Of a stretch of DNA of 24,819 bases, positions 6,957-14,450 are shown one piece after another. A program made the position numbers and the translations under genes. Under the pieces are notes generated by a model, which saw nothing but the letters and a program-made list of their open reading frames with translations, was not told where the DNA came from and ran no database searches. The DNA lies in assembly GCA_036271855.1 (NCBI GenBank), contig DATAZV010000453.1:1-24819 (forward strand), in the 5' to 3' direction. This DNA comes from JAQGMJ01 sp036271855 (GTDB lineage Bacteria > Pseudomonadota > Gammaproteobacteria > Burkholderiales > JAEUOS01). The first letter of the stretch is position 1, and each line of letters starts with the position of its first letter.

Positions 6957-8204
6957 GTGCAAGAAACCCGACGTACAGTCATCAAGGCTTTCGGCGCGGC
7001 GCTGGCGGCCGCCAGCGTGCCGCGTGCCTTTGCCCAGGCCAAGCCGATCCGCCTCGGCTTCGGCATGGCGCTCACCGGCGGCATCGCCGCCAGCGGCAAG
7101 GCGGCGCTGATCGCCATCCAGATGTGGCAGGAAGAGCTCAATGCCAAGGGCGGCCTGCTGGGCCGGCCGATCGAGCTGGTGTACTACGACGACCAGAGCA
7201 ACCCGGCCACCGTGCCGGGCATCTACACCAAGCTGCTGGACGTCGACAAGGTGGACCTGATCTCCTCCGGCTACGGCACCAACCTGATCGCCCCCGCCAT
7301 GCCGCTGGTGATGCAGCGGGGCATGATGTTCATGGGCATGTTCGGCCTGGCGGTGAACGAGAAGTTCAACTACGACCGCTATTTCCAGATCCAGCCCAAT
7401 GGCCCGAACGCGCGCATCGACTTTTCCAAGGGCTTCCTGGATCTGGCGATGACGATGAACCCGAAACCGCAGACCATCGCGATACTCGGCGCCGACGCCG
7501 AGTTCCCGCACATCGCGCTGGACGGCGCGCGCGAGAACATCAAGAAAATGGGCTTGAAAACGGTCTACGACAAAACCTATCCGCCCACCACCATCGATGC
7601 CGGGCCGATCATGCGCGCGGTGGCAGCGACCAACCCGGACATCGTGTTCGTCGCTTCCTATCCGCCCGACACCGCCGCCGTGGTGCGCGCGGCCAACGAA
7701 ATCAACCTCAAGTGCAAGATGTTCGGCGGCGGCCTGATCGGCCTGCAATTCGCCGCGCTCAAAAGCCAGCTGGGGCCGATGCTCAACAACATCGTCTACT
7801 ACGATATCAACGTGCCGGAGCCGACGATGAAATTTCCCGGCATCGACGACTTCCTCGGCAAATATCGCGTGCGAGCGGCGAAGGAGGGCGTCGATATCCT
7901 CGGCTTCTACCTGCCCCCTTATGCCTACGCCGGCATGCAGGTCTACACCCAGGCAGTCGAGGCTACCAAGAGCCTGGACAACGCCAAACTCGCCGAACAC
8001 CTGCACAAGGGAAGCTTCGATACCATCGTCGGCAAGATCAAGTTCGCCGGCAATGGCGAATGGGACATCTCGCGCATCCTGTTTGTGCAATTTCACGGCG
8101 TGGCCGGCAACGACGTCAACCAGTTCAAGGAGGTCGGCAAGCAGGTGATCCTGACCCCGGCGCAGTACAAGTCGGGCGACTTCAAGTACCCCTACCGCGC
8201 CTGA
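6957..8204 (+). CDS. ABC transporter substrate-binding protein, branched-chain amino acid (LivK/amide-urea) type
   Basis: A 415-residue periplasmic binding protein of the type I fold. The leader TRRTVIKAFGAALAAASVPRAFAQA has a twin-Arg motif and an AQA-type cleavage site near residue 25. Family features include IRLGFGMALTGGIAASGKAAL, YYDDQSNPATVPGIYTKLL, and a C-terminal lobe with KSLDNAKLAEHLHKGSFDTI. The GTG at 6957 is supported by the GAGGAG site at 6944-6949. Likely ligands are branched-chain amino acids, amides or aromatic acids; this cannot be narrowed. No LivH/M/F/G-type permease or ATPase genes occur in the window, so it is an orphan here and must use components encoded elsewhere. Confidence 0.88.
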   Translation: MQETRRTVIKAFGAALAAASVPRAFAQAKPIRLGFGMALTGGIAASGKAALIAIQMWQEELNAKGGLLGRPIELVYYDDQSNPATVPGIYTKLLDVDKVDLISSGYGTNLIAPAMPLVMQRGMMFMGMFGLAVNEKFNYDRYFQIQPNGPNARIDFSKGFLDLAMTMNPKPQTIAILGADAEFPHIALDGARENIKKMGLKTVYDKTYPPTTIDAGPIMRAVAATNPDIVFVASYPPDTAAVVRAANEINLKCKMFGGGLIGLQFAALKSQLGPMLNNIVYYDINVPEPTMKFPGIDDFLGKYRVRAAKEGVDILGFYLPPYAYAGMQVYTQAVEATKSLDNAKLAEHLHKGSFDTIVGKIKFAGNGEWDISRILFVQFHGVAGNDVNQFKEVGKQVILTPAQYKSGDFKYPYRA

Positions 8205-8223
8205 GCGGCGGGCGGCCGCGGCC

Positions 8224-8257
8224 GGGCCCCCGCGCAACACGCGGGGGCGTGCCCTTT
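8224..8257 (+). terminator. Hairpin terminator after the substrate-binding protein gene
   Basis: CCCCCGCG (8227-8234) and CGCGGGGG (8240-8247) form a perfect GC stem with a CAACA loop, 20 bp after the stop codon, and a short TTT follows at 8255-8257. The outer GGG/CCC could extend the stem past a small bulge. The weak T-run lowers confidence. Confidence 0.6.
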
Positions 8258-8265
8258 GCTACACT
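8257..8265 (+). promoter_or_regulatory. Candidate extended -10 box before dnaB
   Basis: TGCTACACT (TGn plus TACACT, 4/6) ends directly at the GTG annotated as the dnaB start. If used, transcription would begin near 8272, inside the longest reading frame, which would favour a later dnaB start codon (GTG at 8305). Confidence 0.35.
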
Positions 8266-9732
8266 GTGGCGTTCCAGCCGTATTCGCCTTTGCCGAAAGC
8301 TCCCGTGGCCGCATTTTCTCCCCGCTCTTCCTCGTCGCGTTCCTCTTCCGGGCGTGACGACGAACCGCGCGACGCGCAAGTCGAAGCGCTGAAAATTCCG
8401 CCGCACTCGATCGAGTCGGAGCAGTCCACCCTCGGCGGCCTGCTGCTGGACAACGGCGCCTGGGACAAGATCGGCGACGTCCTGCGCGAAGACGACTTTT
8501 ACCGCGCCGACCACCGCCTGATCTGGAAACATATTTCGCAGCTGATCGAGAAGGGCCGCCCGGCCGACGTCATCACCGTCTACGAATCGCTGGACGCGGA
8601 AAGCCGCGCCGAGGAAGCAGGCGGCCTGTCCTACCTCAACGCCCTGGCGCAGAACACCCCGTCGGCCGCCAACATCAAGCGCTACGCCGACATCGTTCGC
8701 GAGCGTTCGGTGCTGCGCAAGCTCCTGGGCGCCACCGGCGACATCGCCGACTCCATCTTCAACCGCGAAGGCCGCGAGGTGCGGGAGATTCTCGACAGCG
8801 CCGAGTCCGCCGTGTTCCAGATCGCCGAAGACGGCGCGCGCGGCAAGCAGGGCTTCGAAGACCTCGCCTCCCTGCTGGTGCAGGTGCGCGACCGCGTGCA
8901 GGAACTGCACGACGCCAACAGCCCGGACATCACCGGCCTGGAAACCGGCTTCAAGGACCTCGACATGAAAACCTCCGGCCTGCAGCCGGGGGATCTTGTC
9001 ATCGTCGCCGGCCGCCCGTCGATGGGCAAGACCGCGTTTTCACTCAACATCGCCGAAAACGTCGCCCTGGCCGGCGGCATCGTCGGCGTGTTCTCGATGG
9101 AAATGGGCGGCACCCAGCTGGCCATGCGTATGCTGGGCTCGATCGGCCAGCTCGATCTGCACCGCCTGCGCACCGGCAAGCTCGACGACCACGAGTTCAG
9201 CAAGTTCGCCACCGCCTTCGAGCGCCTGTCGGAAGCCAAGCTGCACGTCGACGAAACCCCGGCACTCACGGCACTGGAACTGCGCGCCCGCGCGCGCCGC
9301 CTGCACCGCATCTACGGCAAGCTCGACCTGATCGTCATCGATTACCTGCAGCTGATGTCCGGTTCTTCCAACGGCCGGGAAGAAAACCGCGCCACCGAAG
9401 TGTCGGAAATCTCCCGCTCGCTCAAAGCCCTGGCCAAAGAGCTGCATTGCCCGGTGATCGCGCTGTCGCAGCTCAACCGCGGCCTGGAACAGCGCCAGGA
9501 CAAGCGCCCGATGATGAGCGACCTACGCGAATCCGGCGCCATCGAGCAGGACGCCGACGTCATCCTGTTTATCTACCGCGACGAGGTCTATCACCCCGAC
9601 GCCGAGAACAACAAGGGCCTGGCCGAAGTGATCATCGGCAAGCAGCGTAACGGCCCGATCGGCAAGGTCGAGCTGACCTTCCTCGGCCAGTACACCAAGT
9701 TCGCCAATCGCGCTTATCCCGGTTCCTTCTAA
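8266..9732 (+). CDS. dnaB: Replicative DNA helicase
   Basis: Hexameric helicase that unwinds DNA at the replication fork and partners with DnaG primase. From GTG 8266 it is 488 residues. The N-terminal domain begins at IPPHSIESEQSTLGGLLLDN; the RecA-like C-terminal domain has Walker A AGRPSMGKTAF (Lys255), Walker B LIVIDYLQLM (Asp359), and the late motifs LSQLNRGLEQR, SDLRESGAIEQDADV and GKQRNGPIG. No intein interrupts it. About 40 Ser/Arg-rich residues precede the conserved fold, more than usual, and no ribosome site precedes GTG 8266; GTG 8305 is a reasonable alternative start. A FecR-domain gene follows after 56 bp with no terminator between. Confidence 0.96.
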   Translation: MAFQPYSPLPKAPVAAFSPRSSSSRSSSGRDDEPRDAQVEALKIPPHSIESEQSTLGGLLLDNGAWDKIGDVLREDDFYRADHRLIWKHISQLIEKGRPADVITVYESLDAESRAEEAGGLSYLNALAQNTPSAANIKRYADIVRERSVLRKLLGATGDIADSIFNREGREVREILDSAESAVFQIAEDGARGKQGFEDLASLLVQVRDRVQELHDANSPDITGLETGFKDLDMKTSGLQPGDLVIVAGRPSMGKTAFSLNIAENVALAGGIVGVFSMEMGGTQLAMRMLGSIGQLDLHRLRTGKLDDHEFSKFATAFERLSEAKLHVDETPALTALELRARARRLHRIYGKLDLIVIDYLQLMSGSSNGREENRATEVSEISRSLKALAKELHCPVIALSQLNRGLEQRQDKRPMMSDLRESGAIEQDADVILFIYRDEVYHPDAENNKGLAEVIIGKQRNGPIGKVELTFLGQYTKFANRAYPGSF

Positions 9733-9788
9733 GCAAGCAGCACTGCCGCAATACCAGAGCCGCGCTCAAACGGCCAGGGAGAAAAAAC

Positions 9789-10916
9789 ATGCAACTGCCG
9801 CGCCGGGCATGCGCCTGGATATTCTGGCTGTTCCTGCTGGCGCCCTGGTGCGCCGGCGCGCAAACCGGCGGCCCCCCGCCTGCCGCCAGCCGCAGCGAAG
9901 CCGGCAAGATCACCCTGGTCACGGGTGCCGTGAGCATCACCGCGCCCGATCGCAGCCGCCGCACGCCCAAGCTTAACGACACCTTGTATGAAGGCGACAC
10001 GGTGATCACCGGCGCCGACGGCGAACTGCAGGCCGAGATGCTCGACTCCGGGGTCATCGCCGTGCGTTCCAATACCCAAATGGGAATCACCAAATACGCC
10101 GCCCAGGGCGACGCCAACGACACCAGCATCTTCAGCCTGGTCAAGGGCAGCTTTCGCTCCATCACCGGCTGGATCGGCAAGAACAATCCCTCGCGCTACG
10201 CCATCAACACGCCCACCGCCACCATCGGCGTGCGCGGCACCGACCACGAACCCACTGTGATCCCGGAGGGTTCCAAAGACGGCGAGCCCGGCACCTATGA
10301 CAAGGTCAGCGCCGGCGGCTCGTTCATCCAGGGCAAGGCCGGCCGGGTCGACGTCACCCCGGGCCGTGCCGGCTTTTTCTCGGTTCGCGGCAACGAGCGC
10401 CCGCGCCTGCTCGACCGTGTGCCCACTTTCTTTCGCCCCAGCCGCAACGAAGCCCGTCTCGAAGGCCTGCACGACCGCCTGCGCCCGCAACTCGAGCAGC
10501 GCCGCACCCAGCGCCAGGCGTTCGTCCGCACCCAGCGTGCGCAGGGCCTGAGCCCGAATGGCCAGCGCTTGCAAAACAACAATCGCGGCGCCCAGCAGTT
10601 GGGGCCGCGCGGCCAGGCCCTGGGCAATGGCGCGCAAAACCGTCAGGACCTGCGCCAGGAACGCCTGAACCAGCGCCAGGAGTTGCATCAGAACGGCCAG
10701 CAAGGCAATAACCGGCAGAATCTCCTGCAAGCCCGCCAGAATGAAAATCGCGCCGCCCTGCAAGGCCGGCAAAACGAAATCCGCCAGCAGGCCCTGCAAA
10801 ACCGCCAGCAACAGGCGCAGAATCGCGTGCAGGAGCGGCAGCAGCACCAGGCCGCGCCACCGCAGCGCCCCGCACAAAACCGCAACGCGCACGAAGAAAA
10901 GAAGAAGCATCAATAA
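9789..10916 (+). CDS. Secreted FecR-domain protein with Gln/Asn/Arg-rich C-terminal tail
   Basis: A 375-residue protein starting at ATG 9789 behind an AGGGAG ribosome site. A signal peptide covers about residues 1-24 (AWIFWLFLLAPWCAGAQ). Residues about 37-175 form a FecR-type beta domain: GKITLVTGAVSITAPD, LYEGDTVITGADGELQAEM, SVFSLVKG-like FSLVKGSFRSITG, and INTPTATIGVRGTDHE. From about residue 225 the sequence is dominated by Gln, Asn and Arg with repeated RQN/QNR/RQE units and ends in a Lys cluster. Unlike classical FecR anti-sigma proteins, there is no cytoplasmic N-terminal region, no sigma factor gene and no TonB receptor nearby, so iron signalling is not supported. Function unknown; envelope location is likely. 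Confidence 0.88.
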   Translation: MQLPRRACAWIFWLFLLAPWCAGAQTGGPPPAASRSEAGKITLVTGAVSITAPDRSRRTPKLNDTLYEGDTVITGADGELQAEMLDSGVIAVRSNTQMGITKYAAQGDANDTSIFSLVKGSFRSITGWIGKNNPSRYAINTPTATIGVRGTDHEPTVIPEGSKDGEPGTYDKVSAGGSFIQGKAGRVDVTPGRAGFFSVRGNERPRLLDRVPTFFRPSRNEARLEGLHDRLRPQLEQRRTQRQAFVRTQRAQGLSPNGQRLQNNNRGAQQLGPRGQALGNGAQNRQDLRQERLNQRQELHQNGQQGNNRQNLLQARQNENRAALQGRQNEIRQQALQNRQQQAQNRVQERQQHQAAPPQRPAQNRNAHEEKKKHQ

Positions 10917-10918
10917 GC

Positions 10919-10945
10919 GCATGCCCTCCCTGCGCCGTGGCATGC
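10919..10945 (+). terminator. Possible hairpin after the FecR-domain gene
   Basis: GCATGCC (10919-10925) and GGCATGC (10939-10945) can pair around a 13-nt loop directly after the stop, followed only by TTGTT. A weak terminator candidate. Confidence 0.25.
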
Positions 10946-11016
10946 TTGTTGCGAAACTGGCCTTGACCAGCCAGCGCTACGCCGGCCACGACGACCACAC
11001 CGCGAGGACCCCGCCA

Positions 11017-12003
11017 ATGCCGACTTATTTTTTCCGCGCCTGCCTGGGCACCGCCTTGCTGGCCCTCGCGCTGCTGACTTCCGGCGCCGCCTGCGCGCAA
11101 GCTTATCCATCGCGGCCGATCCGCCTGATAGCGCCGTTCTCCGCCGGCGCCGGCGTGGTCGACATCATGGCGCGCCTGCTCAGCCAGCGCCTGGGCAGCG
11201 CCCTGGGCCAGCCCATCGTGATTGAAAACCGCCCCGGTGCCGGCGGCATTTCCGGCACCGAATACGCGGCCCAGACCGCGCCCGACGGCTATACGCTGCT
11301 GATCACCAACGTCTCCCTGGTGGTCAGCACCTACCTGTATACGAAGCTGCCGTTCGATGCCAACAGGGACTTCGTCCCCATCAGCATGATCAACTCCGCG
11401 CCGCTGATGCTGGTGGTGCATCCTTCGGTGCCGGCGAAAACCGCCAGGGAACTCATCACCTATGCACGCGCCCATCCGGGCGAACTCAACTACGGGTCAG
11501 GGGGCGTCGGCAGCACCCCGCACCTGTGCGTCGAACTGTTCAAGTCGCTCGCCGGCATCGAGGCCACCCACGTACCTTACAAGGGCGGCGCGCCCGCGCT
11601 GGCCGACCTGGTCGGCGGCCAGCTTTCCTTCATGATCGAAAACATGCCCGGCACCATGCCCTTCGTCAAATCCGGCAAGCTGCGCGCGCTCGCCATCACC
11701 AGTCCGCAGCGCTCGCCGCTCGCGCCCGATCTGCCCACCCTGGCCGAAGCCGGCGTGCCCGGCTACGAAGTGGTGGGCTGGAATGGCCTGTTCGCCGTCA
11801 AGGGCACGCCGCCTGAAGTGATCACCCGCGTCAACACGGAGATGGCGAAAATCCTGCGTGCCCCCGAGGTGCGCCAGCAAATGGCCGTGCTCGGCGCCGA
11901 ACCGATCGGCAATACGCCGGAAGAATTCGCCGCCTTCCTCAAAGCCGAGAATGCGCGCTGGGGCAAGATCATCAGGGAAAAGGGCATACGCTCCGAATCA
12001 TGA
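11017..12003 (+). CDS. Bug/TctC-type periplasmic substrate-binding receptor
   Basis: A 328-residue tripartite tricarboxylate transporter receptor family protein. The ATG at 11017 follows GAGG (11004-11007) and opens a clear signal peptide (FFRACLGTALLALALLTSGAACAQA). Family motifs follow: YPSRPIRLIAPFSAGAGVVDIMARLL, ENRPGAGGISGTEYAAQ and DGYTLLITNVS near the N-terminus, THVPYKGGAPALADLVGGQ in the middle, and the LPTLAEAGVPGYEVVGWNGL region. These proteins bind carboxylates or other small molecules, and betaproteobacteria carry many. No TctA/TctB membrane partners are present, so it is an orphan receptor. Its TGA overlaps the ATG of the MmgE/PrpD gene; the two are surely one transcript and may act on related compounds. 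Confidence 0.92.
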   Translation: MPTYFFRACLGTALLALALLTSGAACAQAYPSRPIRLIAPFSAGAGVVDIMARLLSQRLGSALGQPIVIENRPGAGGISGTEYAAQTAPDGYTLLITNVSLVVSTYLYTKLPFDANRDFVPISMINSAPLMLVVHPSVPAKTARELITYARAHPGELNYGSGGVGSTPHLCVELFKSLAGIEATHVPYKGGAPALADLVGGQLSFMIENMPGTMPFVKSGKLRALAITSPQRSPLAPDLPTLAEAGVPGYEVVGWNGLFAVKGTPPEVITRVNTEMAKILRAPEVRQQMAVLGAEPIGNTPEEFAAFLKAENARWGKIIREKGIRSES

Positions 12004-13355
12004 GCCAGGCGCAGCAAACCGGCACCACCCTAGCACTCGCGCGCTTCGTCGCCGCCTCACGCGTGGAGGACGTACCCGCAGCGGTGATGCATGAGGCCAA
12101 GCGCGCCCTGCTCAACTGGGCCGGCTGCGCCTTGGGCGGCTGCCGCGACCAGAGCGTGGACATCGCGCTGGCCGCGCTCACCGAGTTCGCCGGCCCGCCG
12201 CAAGCCACCATCATCGGCCGCGGCCTGCGCAGCGACGCCTTGAGCGCCGCCGCACTGAACGGCCTGATCTCCAACATCCTCGACTTCGACGACACCCACC
12301 TTCGTACCGTGATCCACCCCAGCGTGCCGGTGGCCGCCGCACTTTGCGCCCTGGCCGAACGCACGCCGGTAAGCGGCGCGCAACTGCTGCACGCCTTCAT
12401 CCTCGGCGTCGAAGTCGAATGCCGCATCGGCAACGCCATCTCGCCCGAGCACTACGACGCCGGCTGGCACGTCACCTCCACCTGCGGCATTTTCGGCGCC
12501 GCCGCCGCCTGCGCCAAGCTGCTTGGTCTGAATCCGCAACAAATCGCCTGGGCCTTTGGTCTGGCCGCCAACCAGGCCGCCGGCACCACCGGCGCCCACG
12601 GCAGCATGAGCAAGTCCTGGAATATGGCCGGCGCCGCGCGCAACGGACTGCTCTCGGCGCTGCTGGCGTCCAAGGGCTACACCAGCACCGAACAAGCCCT
12701 CGAAGGCGAGCGTGGCTTCATGCGCGTGCTGGCACAGCGCCGCGATCTTGATGAAGTCACCCGCGGCTTGGGCCAATCGTGGGAATTGGCGCAAAACACC
12801 TACAAACCCTATCCCTGCGGCATCGTCGGCCACCCCATCATCGACGGCTGCCTGGAATTGCGCGCCGAAGGTATGACCGCCGATGTCATCGAAACCATCG
12901 AGCTGCGCGTGCATCCTCTGGTGCGCATGCTGATGGGCAATCCCGACCCGCATAGCGGCCTCGAAGCCAAGCTTTCCGTGCATCACTGCGCCGCCGCCGC
13001 CATCGTGCGCGGCCTTGTCGGCGTGCGCGAGTTCACCGACGCCAGCGCCAATGATCCCGAACTGCAGGCACTGCGCACACGGGTCAGTCTCGACATCGAC
13101 CCGGCGATGCCGAAGGAAGCCGCCGCCATCACGGTGCGCCTGCGCGATGACAGGCGAATTGAGAAACACATCGCCCACGCTACCGGTAGCCTCGAAAAGC
13201 CGATGAGCGATGCCGCGCTGGAACGGAAATTCCGCGATCTGGCCAAATGGGGCTGCCCGCATTGCGACGCCCACGTGGCGCTCGAAACCGCGTGGTCCCT
13301 AGATCAACTGGCGGACGCGAGTGCATTCATGCGGGGGCTTGGTCCCGCCGAGTAG
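12000..13355 (+). CDS. MmgE/PrpD family protein
   Basis: A 451-residue protein of the family that includes 2-methylcitrate dehydratase (PrpD) and cis-aconitate decarboxylase-like enzymes. Typical segments are the N-terminal helical region with LLNWAGCALGG, ALNGLISNILDFDDTHLRTVIHP, LLGLNPQQIAWAFGLAANQAAGT, the SMSKSWNMAGAARNG lid region, and YKPYPCGIVGHPIIDGCLEL. The propionate-pathway genes prpB/prpC are absent, so it is not safely PrpD; other members act as dehydratases, isomerases or decarboxylases of small carboxylates. It starts inside the stop of the upstream Bug-type receptor, a pairing often seen in betaproteobacteria and suggestive of catabolism of the bound acid. Confidence 0.9.
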   Translation: MSQAQQTGTTLALARFVAASRVEDVPAAVMHEAKRALLNWAGCALGGCRDQSVDIALAALTEFAGPPQATIIGRGLRSDALSAAALNGLISNILDFDDTHLRTVIHPSVPVAAALCALAERTPVSGAQLLHAFILGVEVECRIGNAISPEHYDAGWHVTSTCGIFGAAAACAKLLGLNPQQIAWAFGLAANQAAGTTGAHGSMSKSWNMAGAARNGLLSALLASKGYTSTEQALEGERGFMRVLAQRRDLDEVTRGLGQSWELAQNTYKPYPCGIVGHPIIDGCLELRAEGMTADVIETIELRVHPLVRMLMGNPDPHSGLEAKLSVHHCAAAAIVRGLVGVREFTDASANDPELQALRTRVSLDIDPAMPKEAAAITVRLRDDRRIEKHIAHATGSLEKPMSDAALERKFRDLAKWGCPHCDAHVALETAWSLDQLADASAFMRGLGPAE

Positions 13356-13395
13356 CCCGTCCGGTTACATTCAACCCGCAATGCGCTGGCGCCGG

Positions 13396-13725
13396 TCATT
13401 TTCCGGCCAGCAGCCGGCGCGCCAGCAGCGCCTGCATATTCCTTCTGCCGTCGACGATCATCAGAACATATACCGCGCGGCCGGCGATGTGGTAAATGAC
13501 GCGATACGGTTTGAAAAATGTCTGCCGATAATCGCGAATGCCGAGGGCGAGCAACTCCTTGGGATGGAAGCCGCGTTCCGGAAAGGCAGAGAGGCTCTCG
13601 ATCACGTCATCCATTTGGGCAAGAACATAATCATCTTTGCCCGGAACGTCGTGCTCGGCGATGTAATCGAGAATACCTTCTAGGTCGGATTCGGCATCCC
13701 GCGTCAGGATGACCTCATGACGCAT
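13396..13725 (-). CDS. ParE/RelE-superfamily toxin
   Basis: A 109-residue basic-tailed protein with the RelE/ParE fold pattern: VILTRDAESDLEGILDYIAEHD (helix-rich N-terminus), FPERGFHPKELLALGIRDYRQTFFKPYRVIYHI and VYVLMIVDGRRNMQALLARRLL. The 'YRVIYHI...VYVLMIVDGRR' ending is closest to ParE-like toxins (gyrase poison) rather than mRNA-cutting RelE, but sequence alone does not decide. The start overlaps the antitoxin stop by one base (TGATG). The gene is complete with no frameshift. Confidence 0.9.
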   Translation of the reverse strand: MRHEVILTRDAESDLEGILDYIAEHDVPGKDDYVLAQMDDVIESLSAFPERGFHPKELLALGIRDYRQTFFKPYRVIYHIAGRAVYVLMIVDGRRNMQALLARRLLAGK

Positions 13726-14000
13726 CAGGCGCGTGCCTTCCTTGCACGCAACCGGCGCATGGCTTCCTTGGCCGGCACGACCTTGCCTTCTTCTATTTGC
13801 TGTCTGCCGAGTGCAAGTATCTTCAGCAGCGCCATCGTTTCTTGCGTTTCTTCGTAAGACGCAACGTCCTGAATGACGAATTTTGCCTCGCCGTTTTGCG
13901 TGATCACCATCGGTTCGCGCACTTCGGTCAGTTGCTGGGAAATCTCGGCCGCATGTGCCTTCAGGTAGCTAATGGGTCTGACTTGCGTTGAATACTTCAT
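13725..14000 (-). CDS. Phd/YefM-type antitoxin
   Basis: A 91-residue antitoxin starting MKYSTQVRPISYLKAHAAEI, with the family's N-terminal DNA-binding half (SYLKAHAAEISQQLTEVREPMVITQNGEAKFVIQD pattern) and a basic C-terminal tail that would wrap the toxin. It precedes the toxin, as is normal for this type II class. An inverted repeat and a perfect -10 box lie just upstream, as expected for autorepression by the antitoxin or the complex. Confidence 0.92.
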   Translation of the reverse strand: MKYSTQVRPISYLKAHAAEISQQLTEVREPMVITQNGEAKFVIQDVASYEETQETMALLKILALGRQQIEEGKVVPAKEAMRRLRARKARA

Positions 14001-14014
14001 GGCGCACCCGGACG

Positions 14015-14020
14015 ATTATA
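14015..14020 (-). promoter_or_regulatory. -10 box of the toxin-antitoxin promoter
   Basis: On the minus strand this reads TATAAT, a perfect -10 hexamer 15 bp before the antitoxin ATG. No strong -35 is visible at 16-18 bp; the operator palindrome occupies that region. The predicted leader is very short. Confidence 0.6.
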
Positions 14021-14025
14021 CGAAA

Positions 14026-14050
14026 GACCAAATATAGACCATATTTGGTC
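14026..14050. promoter_or_regulatory. Palindromic operator of the toxin-antitoxin operon
   Basis: GACCAAATAT (14026-14035) and ATATTTGGTC (14041-14050) are perfect inverted arms with a 5-bp centre, placed over the -35 region of the antitoxin promoter. This is the expected arrangement for a Phd/YefM autoregulatory site. Confidence 0.7.
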
Positions 14051-14450
14051 CGATAGCAAACGATGCCAGGTTTGGCCGGAGGTCGCTGCTGCCCTTGTTT
14101 CGTATCGAGGCGCGGTGAGTATCGCGGCGGAAGGCCGCTCCGCGCGGAGGTGCGATTTCAACCACACTTAGTTGTTCGATCGGCGTATCTTTAAAGCATG
14201 GATGATCGTGCTCAAGACAGGGGCCGATGAATTTTCGCGCCCCGCTCCCCGGCGGCCTCGCACCTGCGTTGCGTTGTACGGAGGCCGGTTCGCGCTACAA
14301 CACTTGTGGTAACCGGATACCCGAGCCAAGCGAAAAACCTCAGGTTTTATATGGTTTCGCCAAAGCACAGGAAGTGCATTGGTGAAAAAACCTGTGATTT
14401 ACTGTTGTTTTACGACGGACGTGGTAAATCGCCCGGGGCAAGCGGCCTGC
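14051..14450. other. About 400 bp without a convincing gene
   Basis: No reading frame here has a recognisable product, and composition is more AT-rich than in the flanks. Two small inverted repeats stand out: CCGGTT/AACCGG (14285-14290, 14311-14316) enclosing ACAA/TTGT (14297-14300, 14304-14307), and AAAACC/GGTTTT (14334-14339, 14343-14348), which is A/T-flanked like a weak bidirectional terminator. The stretch sits between the toxin-antitoxin promoter and the 3' end of the Pat-like gene and may be a remnant of the event that brought in the pair, or hold a small RNA. Confidence 0.4.

Noticed and set aside
6827..8392. A 521-codon plus-strand frame over the substrate-binding protein gene
   Set aside because: It overlaps a well-supported gene in another frame and is Arg/Pro/Gly-rich without motifs; it is a shadow.
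8266..9732. Intein within dnaB
   Set aside because: Helicase motifs run continuously at the expected length; nothing is inserted at the Walker A or later sites.
9789..10916. Classical FecR anti-sigma iron-signalling system
   Set aside because: There is a signal peptide instead of a cytoplasmic anti-sigma region, and no ECF sigma factor or TonB receptor gene is nearby.
10741..11016. Upstream extension of the Bug-type receptor frame
   Set aside because: It would run into the FecR-domain gene and bury the signal peptide; ATG 11017 has a ribosome site and a proper leader.
14168..14368. A 66-codon minus-strand frame in the gene-free stretch
   Set aside because: No ribosome site, no recognisable sequence, and it crosses the inverted repeats; not enough to call a gene.
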